A stretch of 51,197 bases of DNA from Gammaproteobacteria bacterium (GTDB taxonomy: Bacteria; Pseudomonadota; Gammaproteobacteria; HK1): positions 1 through 51,197 of the forward strand of contig JAJFJU010000014.1 of the NCBI GenBank assembly GCA_021773645.1, given 5' to 3'. Below, in pieces: positions 1 to 7,632 of the stretch (positions within the stretch are counted from its first letter, which is position 1; each line of letters begins with the position of its first letter). A model generated the notes under the pieces. The model worked only from the letters and a program-made list of their open reading frames with translations, made no database searches and was not told the DNA's origin. A program made the translations under genes and the position numbers.

Positions 1-12
1 CATGCAGACTCG

Positions 13-41
13 TTGACAATAAAACAGGTGGTGGGTAGAGT
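13..41 (+). promoter_or_regulatory. Sigma-70 promoter of the tRNA-Leu gene
   Basis: A perfect -35 hexamer TTGACA (13-18) is followed after 17 bp by TAGAGT (36-41), a fair -10. The bases just downstream (TGCGCGGC) form a G+C-rich discriminator, as in stable-RNA promoters under stringent control. It points at the tRNA about 50 bp downstream, which fits a short 5' leader removed in processing. No mapped start site is available. Confidence 0.7.
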
Positions 42-94
42 GCGCGGCTTCCCGTTCAGGTTAGCACTTCTTCAAGTGGCAACCAGTCCTCAAT

Positions 95-181
95 GCCGAG
101 GTGGCGGAATTGGTAGACGCGCTAGCTTCAGGTGCTAGTTATCGAAAGGTAGTGGAGGTTCAAGTCCTCTCCTCGGCACCA
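95..181 (+). tRNA. tRNA-Leu (anticodon CAG)
   Basis: The acceptor strands GCCGAGG (95-101) and CCTCGGC (171-177) pair over 7 bp, followed by discriminator A and an encoded CCA (179-181). The anticodon stem CTAGC/GCTAG encloses the loop TTCAGGT, giving anticodon CAG, which reads CUG codons. A long variable arm, typical of class II tRNAs such as Leu, precedes the T arm with its TTCAAGT loop. It is a lone tRNA with no other tRNA beside it in the window. Confidence 0.97.
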
Positions 182-215
182 ATCTCTAGATTGTCCCACC
201 TTGCGACACGAAAAG

Positions 216-239
216 CACTGTTTTTAAAAGTGATTTTTT
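216..239 (+). terminator. Possible weak terminator after tRNA-Leu
   Basis: CACT (216-219) can pair with AGTG (229-232), extended by A-T pairs across a mismatch, and a run of six T follows. The stem is short and A+T-rich, so this is only a candidate. A small hairpin CAATC/GATTG also lies immediately after the tRNA (180-193) but has no T-run. The rest of the 118-bp gap to the next gene shows nothing recognisable. Confidence 0.3.
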
Positions 240-299
240 CGCAACTATGTTCAGTTCGCGCTATCCCACTGCTTTATCTAGGCGGCAAATGACTTCTGA

Positions 300-1112
300 C
301 TAGAAGCGCCGACTCTCCCCTGGAGTCATTACTATCACGCGGGTCTTCGCATCACCCAAGGCATCAATAAATTGCTCCGGCGTGCCCTTGAGAGGCGGGA
401 AGGTGCCGTAGTGCATGGGAATCACCGATTTCGGTTTGAGCAGCTCTCGCACCGCATAGGCGGCGTGGGCCGGGTCCATGGTGAAATGACCGCCGATAGG
501 CAGTAGCGCGAGATCCGGGCGATAGTATTCGCCGATAAATTTCATATCCCCGAAGACTCCCGTATCCCCCGCATGGTAGAGGGTAAAACCGTTTTCCAAG
601 CGGATAATGTAGCCGGCGGGTTCTCCGCCCGGATAAACCCCCTTCTTTCCACTTTGCAGGTCCGTGTGAACGTAATCTGAACTGTGCTCGGCGCGCACCA
701 TGGTAATGCTGATGCCTTTGCCCAGCGGTTCGATGGGACCACTCTTGTTAAAGCGAACAAGCTGCTTGTAGGGCACGACACCTAGGATTCCGAGGGTATG
801 GCCAAAGTCAGCATTGAGCGCCACTTTAGCGCCGGTCATTTTTGCAATCTTTGCGGTATCCCCCACATGGTCACCATGGCCGTGGGTCAGCAAGATCAGA
901 TCCACTTGGTCAAGCTTGGCAAGATCCTTGTGGATCTCAGGAGTGACTGGATTAACGCTGATAAAAGGATCAATGAGGATGACCTTGCCGCTGGCCGTGG
1001 TGATCTTGAATGCTGCCTGGCCAAACCATTGGAGTTCCACGGCTTGGGCGGCACCCGCCATCACCAGACACATCATGCCACCCGCAAGACACAAAAGGAT
1101 TTTTCTTTTCAT
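300..1112 (-). CDS. Secreted metal-dependent hydrolase, MBL fold (UPF0173-like)
   Basis: The product of about 270 residues starts with a basic n-region, a hydrophobic stretch and AQA-V, a good signal peptide, so the enzyme is probably periplasmic. The metallo-beta-lactamase signature THGHGDHVGD is intact, with further metal ligands likely in the later AGDTG and MHYGTF motifs. This matches the UPF0173/YtnP-like metal-dependent hydrolases, whose substrates are mostly unknown; an RNase Z or lactonase role cannot be excluded. The start chosen is the second of two adjacent ATG codons because GAGGTGA lies 5 bases before it; the first ATG is only 2 bases from that site, and a longer reading begins at 1136. 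It is divergent from the ODP-like MBL gene. Confidence 0.85.
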   Translation of the reverse strand: MKRKILLCLAGGMMCLVMAGAAQAVELQWFGQAAFKITTASGKVILIDPFISVNPVTPEIHKDLAKLDQVDLILLTHGHGDHVGDTAKIAKMTGAKVALNADFGHTLGILGVVPYKQLVRFNKSGPIEPLGKGISITMVRAEHSSDYVHTDLQSGKKGVYPGGEPAGYIIRLENGFTLYHAGDTGVFGDMKFIGEYYRPDLALLPIGGHFTMDPAHAAYAVRELLKPKSVIPMHYGTFPPLKGTPEQFIDALGDAKTRVIVMTPGESRRF

Positions 1113-1139
1113 CATCGTCACCTCACTGCTCTGCACATA

Positions 1140-1239
1140 GCGCTGGAACTATAAGGGTGCGGAAAAGCAGCGCCTCTATACCCCACCCACCAAAGCCTAA
1201 ACTATCCCCACTAATGGCCGCTACCAAAGATAGTTAGGC
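1140..1239. promoter_or_regulatory. Two inverted repeats between divergent MBL genes
   Basis: The 152-bp gap between the divergent genes holds two inverted repeats. GCGCTG (1140-1145) pairs with CAGCGC (1168-1173). GCCTAAACTATC (1195-1206) pairs with GATAGTTAGGC (1229-1239), an 11-bp stem with one bulged base and a loop of about 22 bases. They could be operators or leader hairpins. No known regulator motif was recognised. Confidence 0.35.
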
Positions 1240-1264
1240 AGCTCCAAATTCAAAGAGAAATCCC

Positions 1265-2023
1265 ATGCAAGATATCTCCCTGTATAAAGGCCAATCTCAC
1301 CGTTTTATTCTGCTCAATGAAAGCGAGCCGGGGGAGGAAAACGGAATTCCCTCCAATCAATACCTCATCATCCACGAGAACACTGGCATCCTGCTGGATC
1401 CAGGTGGTTTCGGAGTCATGCCCCGGGTGTTGAGTGAGTTGCTGAAATACCTAAAACCGGAGCAAATCGGCGCCATCGTACTATCACATCAGGACCCGGA
1501 TATCGTCGGTGGCCTCAGCACCTGGATGGAATTAACCCAGGCTTCGGTCTACGTCTCCAGCATCTGGACACGTTTTATCCCCCATTATGGGATTTCGGAC
1601 ATGGGGCGCTTTATTGGCATTGCGGATGAAGGCGAGCTCACCACCCTGGCACCAGGATTTGAAGCCCGTTTTGTACCTGCCCACTTTCTGCATTCTCCCG
1701 GACACATCAACCTTTACGACCCTATTGCCAAAATTCTCTTTTCCGGTGATATCGGCGCCGCGCTGATGCCTGAGGGAGACGACACCATCTACGTGGATGA
1801 CCTCAGCACTCATTTGTCCCACATTGAAGGCTTTCATAAACGCTATATGGCCTCGAATCGCGCGTTGCGCTGTTGGGTTCAGCAACTGGAAAGCTTGGGG
1901 ATCGATATGATTGCGCCGCAGCATGGCCCGATATATCGGGGCAAGGCCGTATCACAGCTCATGTCCTGGTTGGCGCAGCTCCAATGTGGCAGTGATTTAA
2001 TGGAGCTCAGGAAAACCTCATGA
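1265..2023 (+). CDS. ODP-like MBL-fold protein, putative diiron O2/redox sensor
   Basis: The 252-residue protein has an MBL fold related to flavodiiron proteins but carries SHQDPDIVG (H75, D77, D79) instead of HxHxDH. Further likely ligands are H143 in HSPGH, D162 in FSGDIG and H220 in APQHGP. That set (His-x-Asp-x-Asp, His, Asp, His) is what I know from flavodiiron and ODP (oxygen-binding diiron protein) domains, described as an iron/oxygen sensor in spirochete chemotaxis. It lacks a flavodoxin domain, so it is unlikely to be an NO or O2 reductase by itself. There is no signal peptide, so it is cytoplasmic. Its last codons overlap the next gene (ATGA), which encodes a c-di-GMP enzyme, suggesting a sensor-effector pair. 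Sensing is inferred. Confidence 0.8.
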   Translation: MQDISLYKGQSHRFILLNESEPGEENGIPSNQYLIIHENTGILLDPGGFGVMPRVLSELLKYLKPEQIGAIVLSHQDPDIVGGLSTWMELTQASVYVSSIWTRFIPHYGISDMGRFIGIADEGELTTLAPGFEARFVPAHFLHSPGHINLYDPIAKILFSGDIGAALMPEGDDTIYVDDLSTHLSHIEGFHKRYMASNRALRCWVQQLESLGIDMIAPQHGPIYRGKAVSQLMSWLAQLQCGSDLMELRKTS

Positions 2024-4149
2024 GCTCTCCCCAAGCCCTTCCCTCCAGCCTGGAGGCATTGCGCTCTAACATTGTGGGGCAACTGACCACCCTGCTAGAA
2101 AATCATGTCCGTTCCCATGCTCTGGATAAAAACTTCTGGGGGCATCTGGAAGCAGAGTTGGCACAGCTCGGCGAGCAGCTAAAACAGCTCAAGGGTGGGG
2201 ATAATGGCAATCATGCCCAGCGTTGCGATATTAGCCGCACCCAACTGAACCTGCTTGAAGGCATCAACAACAACGCCTGGAGCAATAACTGCGCGCAGAT
2301 CAAATCCCTGATCGTGGAATTCCAGGACCTTATCGATCAAGTGAGCTCCGCGCTGGTAGACAAAACTCTATTTGAAAAACAAGGGCAAGTACTGGAACAG
2401 ATCATCCTGTCCCACGAAAAGGTGGCCCATTGGCAGGCATTCGTACAACAAATCCTCAATGACTTCTACGATATATTTCCCTTCAAATTTTTCACCATTG
2501 CCTTTGCCGAACAAGGCGGCATCTCCCTCTATCTCTATTATCTCGATAGCTACAGCGACGAACTCAAACAACAGGCACACACACGGTTGTGCCGAAAAAT
2601 GCTCAAAGACCTGCATCAACCACCCGACACCATCGTCAATTTTCAGGATTTTCAGGTCCGCGAGGGTAAACAAATTAATCAGGTCGCTGACATGGACCTG
2701 CTCACCGTTGGCGTGCCCTCTGACCAAACCGGAGTAGGTGGCATGCTCGGGGTGGGCTACAGCACCCTCTACCCCTTGAGTACCCAGGAAGAGATCATTA
2801 TTCGCTCCCTGCTTTCCGTCATGGTGATGGTGGTGGGCTCGGCAAAAACACTCAACAGCACTTTGCGGGAACTGGAATATTACGCCGAACACGACCCCCT
2901 AACTGGGCTCTATAATCGGCGGTATTTCAATCGCTTACTAGAGTATGAAATCGATCGCGCAGGCCGCCACACCCGCAACTTTTCTATCTTGATGATCGAT
3001 CTGGACAACTTCAAGATCATCAATGACAGCCATGGTCATGGCTGCGGTGATCGGGTGCTGCGCCAGATATCCCAGACTCTGGAAAATCGAGTGCGTAAGG
3101 GGGATGTACTGGCGCGCCTGGGCGGTGATGAATTTGCCATTATCCTGCCGGAAACCAATTTTGAGCAGGCCGCCATCGTTGCCGAGGACGTACGTAAAAC
3201 CGCAAGCAAACTTGAGTTCCACAGCGACGACAAAAGCCACCACTTTGGCATCACTCTGTCTTTGGGATTAATCAATTTCCCCAAGGATGCCACCACCATG
3301 AGCGAACTCATGTCCGGCGCCGACATTGCACTCTATCAGGCCAAAGCCGAGGGCAAAAATAGTGTTTGCACACTGGATTCTGTCAAAGATCGCATTGCCC
3401 TCGAACGGAAACAGCATAGCCTGACAGAAGGGCTGCGAAATGCCCTAGGCACCAATCGAATTATTCCCTACTTTCAGCCCATTATAAATTGTGAAGACGG
3501 CAGCATCTTTGCCTACGAGGCCCTTGCCCGATTAAAAACAGAAGACGGCCAGATCATCTCCGCCGGAGAATTCATTGAAGCCACCGAGAAAATTGGAATT
3601 AGCCTGGATTTAGACCGTGTGATCATGAAACACGTGGCGGAAAATCTGGCCGAATTCGTAGTCGAACACAGGCCCATACCTAAAGTGTTTATCAATCTGT
3701 CTCCACAACAAATCCAACACCGTGGAATTTTGCAATATGGCCAAACACTCTGCGAGGAATACGCCATTCCACCCGAAAACATAATTTTTGAGCTAACGGA
3801 ACGAGCGGCTATCAGCAATATGAGCAATGTGCGCAGATTCCTGGAACGCCTGCAGAAACGCGGTTTCTCATTCGCCCTGGATGACTTTGGCAGCGGCTAT
3901 AACTCCTTCCATTATCTGAGGGAATTACACTTTGACTATGTGAAGCTCGACGGCTCATTTATTTCCAACATGTTGCACTCAAAAGTTGATGATGCGCTGG
4001 TGGAAGCGCTGAGCGGGCTGTGTGGAAAACTTGGGATCGCGACTATTGCTGAGTTTGTGGAAACGCAGGAAATTATGGATCGGCTAGGTGAGTTGGGCGT
4101 TGATTATGCCCAGGGGTTTCATCTTGGCATGCCCAGAGAAGGCTTCTGA
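2020..4149 (+). CDS. GGDEF-EAL c-di-GMP synthase/phosphodiesterase
   Basis: The 709-residue protein makes and/or degrades cyclic di-GMP. Residues 1-120 look helical. Residues about 130-285 form a mixed region resembling a degenerate GAF-like sensor, without transmembrane segments. The GGDEF domain follows DPLTGLYNRR; its signature GGDEF (368-372) is intact and an RxxD inhibitory site (RKGD) lies five residues before it, so the cyclase half should be active and product-inhibited. The EAL domain has EAL at 500-502, DDFGSGY near 621 and KLDGSFI, so the phosphodiesterase half also looks complete. Which activity dominates cannot be read from sequence. Translation is coupled to the ODP-like gene by a 4-bp overlap, which suggests that protein is its partner. 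Confidence 0.93.
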   Translation: MSSPQALPSSLEALRSNIVGQLTTLLENHVRSHALDKNFWGHLEAELAQLGEQLKQLKGGDNGNHAQRCDISRTQLNLLEGINNNAWSNNCAQIKSLIVEFQDLIDQVSSALVDKTLFEKQGQVLEQIILSHEKVAHWQAFVQQILNDFYDIFPFKFFTIAFAEQGGISLYLYYLDSYSDELKQQAHTRLCRKMLKDLHQPPDTIVNFQDFQVREGKQINQVADMDLLTVGVPSDQTGVGGMLGVGYSTLYPLSTQEEIIIRSLLSVMVMVVGSAKTLNSTLRELEYYAEHDPLTGLYNRRYFNRLLEYEIDRAGRHTRNFSILMIDLDNFKIINDSHGHGCGDRVLRQISQTLENRVRKGDVLARLGGDEFAIILPETNFEQAAIVAEDVRKTASKLEFHSDDKSHHFGITLSLGLINFPKDATTMSELMSGADIALYQAKAEGKNSVCTLDSVKDRIALERKQHSLTEGLRNALGTNRIIPYFQPIINCEDGSIFAYEALARLKTEDGQIISAGEFIEATEKIGISLDLDRVIMKHVAENLAEFVVEHRPIPKVFINLSPQQIQHRGILQYGQTLCEEYAIPPENIIFELTERAAISNMSNVRRFLERLQKRGFSFALDDFGSGYNSFHYLRELHFDYVKLDGSFISNMLHSKVDDALVEALSGLCGKLGIATIAEFVETQEIMDRLGELGVDYAQGFHLGMPREGF

Positions 4150-4187
4150 TTAATAAAGCACTCCAGATAGAACCAGCTGATGAGAAT

Positions 4188-5843
4188 TCAGCTCGGCTTA
4201 GCCGATGTTTCGTCTGCCGATGCCAGCAGGGAAAGTGCGTAGTGCAAGGCCTTCAAGCGTGAGCGAAAGCGGGATCCTGATTGCAGGTCCTTTAATGCAC
4301 CAGTGGGGTTGAGCACCTTGGTAAGTTCCCGCCGCAAGCCCACCATCAATACCCGCCGGCCACTGCCCTCAAGCCGACGCACAATACTCTCAATGGCAAT
4401 GGCTGCACTGCCATCCAGATAAGAGCAGTCAGCGAAATCCAGCACCAACACCTCACAGCCACCCACATTGGCAAGGCGCCGGACCATGCCATTGGCCGCC
4501 CCAAAACTCAGTGCTCCCGCAAGATGCACGACTAGCACGCCTCCTCCGGCCTCACCAAGCAATGCACTTTCCTCATCACTAAAACGCGTTTTTGAACCCG
4601 GCTCGGCAATGAGCTCCATGCCCTCAAGTTCCAACTCCGCCATACGGTTTACAAACATCAGACTGGCGACAATGACACCAACGGCAAGCGCTGCAATCAC
4701 ATCGACAAACAAAGTCAGCAACAAAACGGCTAGCATCAGGAACACCTCAGCGCGGGGGGTGTGGCGTAACTGGCGCAGATAATTCCTATCAATAAGATCA
4801 AAGCCCGCCTTCAGCAGGATCGCTCCCAGCACCGCCTGGGGAATATGACCAACCAGTTCACTAAGCCCAAGGGCGACGGCCAACAACACCACCGAATGCA
4901 CCACCGCCGAGGCCTTGCCAACGCCACCGGCGCGGATATTGACGATGGTACGAACGGTTGCACCGGCTCCTGGCAGAGCCCCAAACAAGCCGGCAATCAC
5001 ATTCCCAATGCCCTGCCCTCGTAGTTCCCCATCGGAGTCATGCTGGGTATAGCGCACGCTATCGGCAATCATCGAGGTAAGCAGACTATCCACTGCGCCG
5101 AGAAAGGCGAGTGCAAAGGCCGCCTTGAGAACCGCCGGCAAGGCGGTGAGAGAAAAGCCGGGCAAGGCAGGATGGGGCAAGCCAGTAGGAATTTGCCCCA
5201 GGCTGGGTGCCATAGGAAAAATGGTCACTCCTACCAAGGTACCGACGATAAGTGCCGCCAGAGTGGCTGGCACAAAGCGGCTAATCCGCACCGGCAAGAA
5301 TATAACTACAGCGAGGGTGAGGGCAGCGGTTAACAATGCATGGAGATTGATGGCTTGCAGCATGGCAGGCAGACGAGTGAGGGCCCATAGATGTTTTCCC
5401 ACCATGGGTTCCCCCAGCACCGGAGCGAGTTGGAGAAACAGAATAATCAGCCCCACCCCACTCATAATTCCTGAGAGCACCGGGTAGGGAATGAGATTGA
5501 TATAGCGCCCGAGCTTGGCCACCCCGAAGGCGATTTGAAACAGACCGGCAAGCACTACCACACTCAAAGCCAGAGAGGGCTGTCCCGCAAATTGCACCAC
5601 TACGGCTGCCATTACCACGGTCATGGGACCAGTTGGCCCACTGATTTGACCGGGCGTACCACCGAATAGTGCTGCAAAAAAACCCGTGAGGATTGCGCTG
5701 TAGAGACCCGCGATGGGTCCCAGCCCGGAAGCTACGCCAAAGGCGAGGGCAAGGGGAAGCGCCACCACCGCAGCGCTGAGCCCACCATAGAGCTCACCCC
5801 GGAACGCCGGGAGAGAACAAAACTTCAGGGAAAATTGCGACAC
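4188..5843 (-). CDS. SulP-family anion transporter with STAS domain
   Basis: The 551-residue inner-membrane protein has many hydrophobic helices over residues 15-420, including the SulP signature region SGPTGPMTVV, followed by a cytoplasmic STAS domain (about 440-520; VLDFADCSYLDGSA). Members carry sulfate, bicarbonate or dicarboxylates, often with sodium or protons; the sequence does not decide the substrate, and no sulfur-assimilation or carbon-fixation gene is adjacent. It is the last gene of a minus-strand run after ctaA and DUF2970, with a 39-bp gap, so co-transcription is plausible. Downstream (4165-4183) AGCTGA/TCAGCT can form a hairpin but no T-run follows. Confidence 0.9.
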   Translation of the reverse strand: MSQFSLKFCSLPAFRGELYGGLSAAVVALPLALAFGVASGLGPIAGLYSAILTGFFAALFGGTPGQISGPTGPMTVVMAAVVVQFAGQPSLALSVVVLAGLFQIAFGVAKLGRYINLIPYPVLSGIMSGVGLIILFLQLAPVLGEPMVGKHLWALTRLPAMLQAINLHALLTAALTLAVVIFLPVRISRFVPATLAALIVGTLVGVTIFPMAPSLGQIPTGLPHPALPGFSLTALPAVLKAAFALAFLGAVDSLLTSMIADSVRYTQHDSDGELRGQGIGNVIAGLFGALPGAGATVRTIVNIRAGGVGKASAVVHSVVLLAVALGLSELVGHIPQAVLGAILLKAGFDLIDRNYLRQLRHTPRAEVFLMLAVLLLTLFVDVIAALAVGVIVASLMFVNRMAELELEGMELIAEPGSKTRFSDEESALLGEAGGGVLVVHLAGALSFGAANGMVRRLANVGGCEVLVLDFADCSYLDGSAAIAIESIVRRLEGSGRRVLMVGLRRELTKVLNPTGALKDLQSGSRFRSRLKALHYALSLLASADETSAKPS

Positions 5844-5882
5844 AGTTCGTTCATTTTGACTGGCCCCCAGCGGGGACTCTGG

Positions 5883-6104
5883 CTACACGCCGGCAAGATT
5901 AAGCACCAGTTGCACCACACCCACCAGGGTTAATATGAAAATAGTGGTGGCAATAAGACCGATGATGATGAACTGCATGGGTTTCCCATGCTGGAAATCA
6001 CGCGCTCTGTTTTTCTCGCTCTGAACCCCGAAAAAAGCGGCCCCCACACTACTCGCCACCGCCCGCAAAGAGGGCTTATGCCCCGATTCATCCGTCATTT
6101 CCAA
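5883..6104 (-). CDS. DUF2970 small membrane protein
   Basis: This 73-residue protein has a polar N-terminus, the family-typical segment FGVQSEKNRARDF, then one hydrophobic helix (about residues 43-70). That layout matches DUF2970, a family I know mainly from cytochrome c oxidase operons of proteobacteria. Its function is unknown. Here it lies 54 bp after heme A synthase, which keeps the link to cytochrome oxidase assembly although no oxidase subunit genes are in the window. Confidence 0.85.
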   Translation of the reverse strand: MEMTDESGHKPSLRAVASSVGAAFFGVQSEKNRARDFQHGKPMQFIIIGLIATTIFILTLVGVVQLVLNLAGV

Positions 6105-6158
6105 ACCCTTTCATAATCATTGTTGTCGTCCGCATAACTAACCCCAAAATAAGCGTCC

Positions 6159-7274
6159 TCAAATACCATGCTCTTTGGTACTCCAGGCGACTACCACATC
6201 ACGCTGGCGAAAGCAGTGAGCGAACCAGAGTGCCGCGTTCAGGGCCACCAGAGCACCGGCCTGATGGGCTGCGGCCAAAGGCACCGGGACATTCATCAAT
6301 AAGGTACTAACGCCAAGGCTCACCTGCAGCAACAGCGCTGCCATCAGGCAATGCATGGAAAGGCGAATGGCAAAGGGGCAGTCCCGAGGTAGCATCCACA
6401 GCCAGAACACGGCGGTCGCGAAAAAAGTGCCTAGGGCCAGCAAGCGATGATTGAACTGCACCAGGGCAATATTCTCAAAGAAGTTGCGATAGACCGGCTC
6501 CAATACAAAGGCACCGTCGGGAAACCATTGCCCGCCCATCAGTGGAAAGGTGTTGTAGGCAAAGCCTGCATCGGTGCCTGCAACTAGGCCTCCTGCCAAA
6601 GCGGTGTAAAAAACCGCATGCATCAACCGGATAGCCACTTTACGGCAGCCCGGCCAAGGCAGCGTTGTACTACGTGGCACACGTGGGGCCAACAGGCCCA
6701 GCGCCACCCAGAACATATAGGCATAAATAAGAAAGGCGAGCCCCAAGTGGGCGGTCAGCCGATAAGCGCTAACATCCGGACGGTCCACCAGCCCACTCTT
6801 TACCATGTACCAACCCATAAGGCCTTGCAGCCCCCCGAAAACAAACATCACGAGCAATTTCGGCGTTAATCCTGGAGGAATGCGTCGGCGCACGAGGAAC
6901 CAGATAAAGGGTAGAAAGAAAGCCAAGCCGATACTGCGTCCCAGCAAGCGGTGCAAATACTCGAACCAGAAGATCGACTGAAAGCCCGCCAGATCCATCT
7001 CTGTATTGATCTGCTGATACTCGGGAAACTGCTGATATTTGTAGAAAGCCTCATTCCATTCGGCTTCGTTCAGGGGCGGCAGAATCCCCATGATGGGCTT
7101 CCACTCCACCATGGAAAGGCCAGAATGAGTGAGGCGTGTAACGCCACCCAACACCACCATGCCGAAGACCAGGGCACATAGACAAAATAGCCAGATGGCG
7201 ATAGTACGTCGGTCCTTGGTAAGGCTTTCCGTACTCGCATTCTGGGGAAGCTGATGGTTAGTCACTGCGTGCAT
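6159..7274 (-). CDS. ctaA: Heme A synthase (COX15/CtaA family)
   Basis: The enzyme oxidises the C8 methyl of heme O to a formyl group, giving heme A for aa3-type oxidases, in the inner membrane. The 371-residue length and about eight hydrophobic segments fit the COX15 branch. Recognisable motifs are GGVTRLTHSGLSMVEWKP near the N-terminus, EYLHR (the ExxHR motif), HLGLAF, FNHRLLA and AAHQAGA, which together give the conserved heme-ligand histidines. AAGGTC lies just before the ATG. It leads the minus-strand run ctaA-DUF2970-sulP. Neither cox genes nor ctaB are present, so this is a locus separated from the oxidase operon or its edge. Confidence 0.95.
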   Translation of the reverse strand: MHAVTNHQLPQNASTESLTKDRRTIAIWLFCLCALVFGMVVLGGVTRLTHSGLSMVEWKPIMGILPPLNEAEWNEAFYKYQQFPEYQQINTEMDLAGFQSIFWFEYLHRLLGRSIGLAFFLPFIWFLVRRRIPPGLTPKLLVMFVFGGLQGLMGWYMVKSGLVDRPDVSAYRLTAHLGLAFLIYAYMFWVALGLLAPRVPRSTTLPWPGCRKVAIRLMHAVFYTALAGGLVAGTDAGFAYNTFPLMGGQWFPDGAFVLEPVYRNFFENIALVQFNHRLLALGTFFATAVFWLWMLPRDCPFAIRLSMHCLMAALLLQVSLGVSTLLMNVPVPLAAAHQAGALVALNAALWFAHCFRQRDVVVAWSTKEHGI

Positions 7275-7460
7275 TAAGACCTTGTCCTGTTCCTGTGGCC
7301 CGAAGGCGTGCTAGAAGCCGCGCCATCATAAAGCGGCGTAGTGCGCAGCTCCAACGAGATATTGGCCCTTAACCAACATTAAGAAACGTGGTTATGAAAG
7401 ACCTATAGGGAAATGACAGCGCAGCTCGCCTTTGTGGGAAATGATGATTTCCAGCTATTG
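7275..7460. other. Intergenic stretch upstream of ctaA
   Basis: No gene or RNA was recognised here. It contains GCCGC/GCGGC able to pair around 7318-7340 and a short perfect palindrome, GGAAAT-GATG-ATTTCC (7437-7452), next to the repeat copy that begins at 7461. A promoter for ctaA on the minus strand is expected in this stretch, but no convincing -35/-10 pair was found. Confidence 0.3.
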
Positions 7461-7621
7461 AGGAATCCCTGATTTATTCTGGGCGAAGCAGATTGCGATT
7501 CAAAATATCCAGCTTTGAGGCGCTGAGCGCACGTAATAGCTGGTTATTGCGAAGATCAGTAACAAAAAAGATGGGTATTTTGGACGCAAGATGCGAGTTC
7601 ACAAATAGATCATAGATTCCT
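7461..7621 (+). repeat. Dispersed 160-bp repeat with terminal inverted repeats, copy A
   Basis: The ends AGGAATCCCTGATTTATT and AATAGATCATAGATTCCT are imperfect inverted repeats. The whole length aligns with copies at 30984-31142 (opposite orientation) and 32105-32268; shared internal blocks include GATTCAAAATAT, CGCACGT and GATGCGAG. No open frame of note runs through it. The size, the inverted ends and the purely intergenic location suggest a MITE or other non-autonomous element. No clear target duplication is visible. It ends 11 bp from the stop of the MBL/cNMP gene. Confidence 0.8.
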
Positions 7622-7632
7622 AAAGTCGGGCT

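Noticed and set aside
101-292. 63-codon open frame
   Set aside because: It runs through the tRNA-Leu gene and has no coding support.
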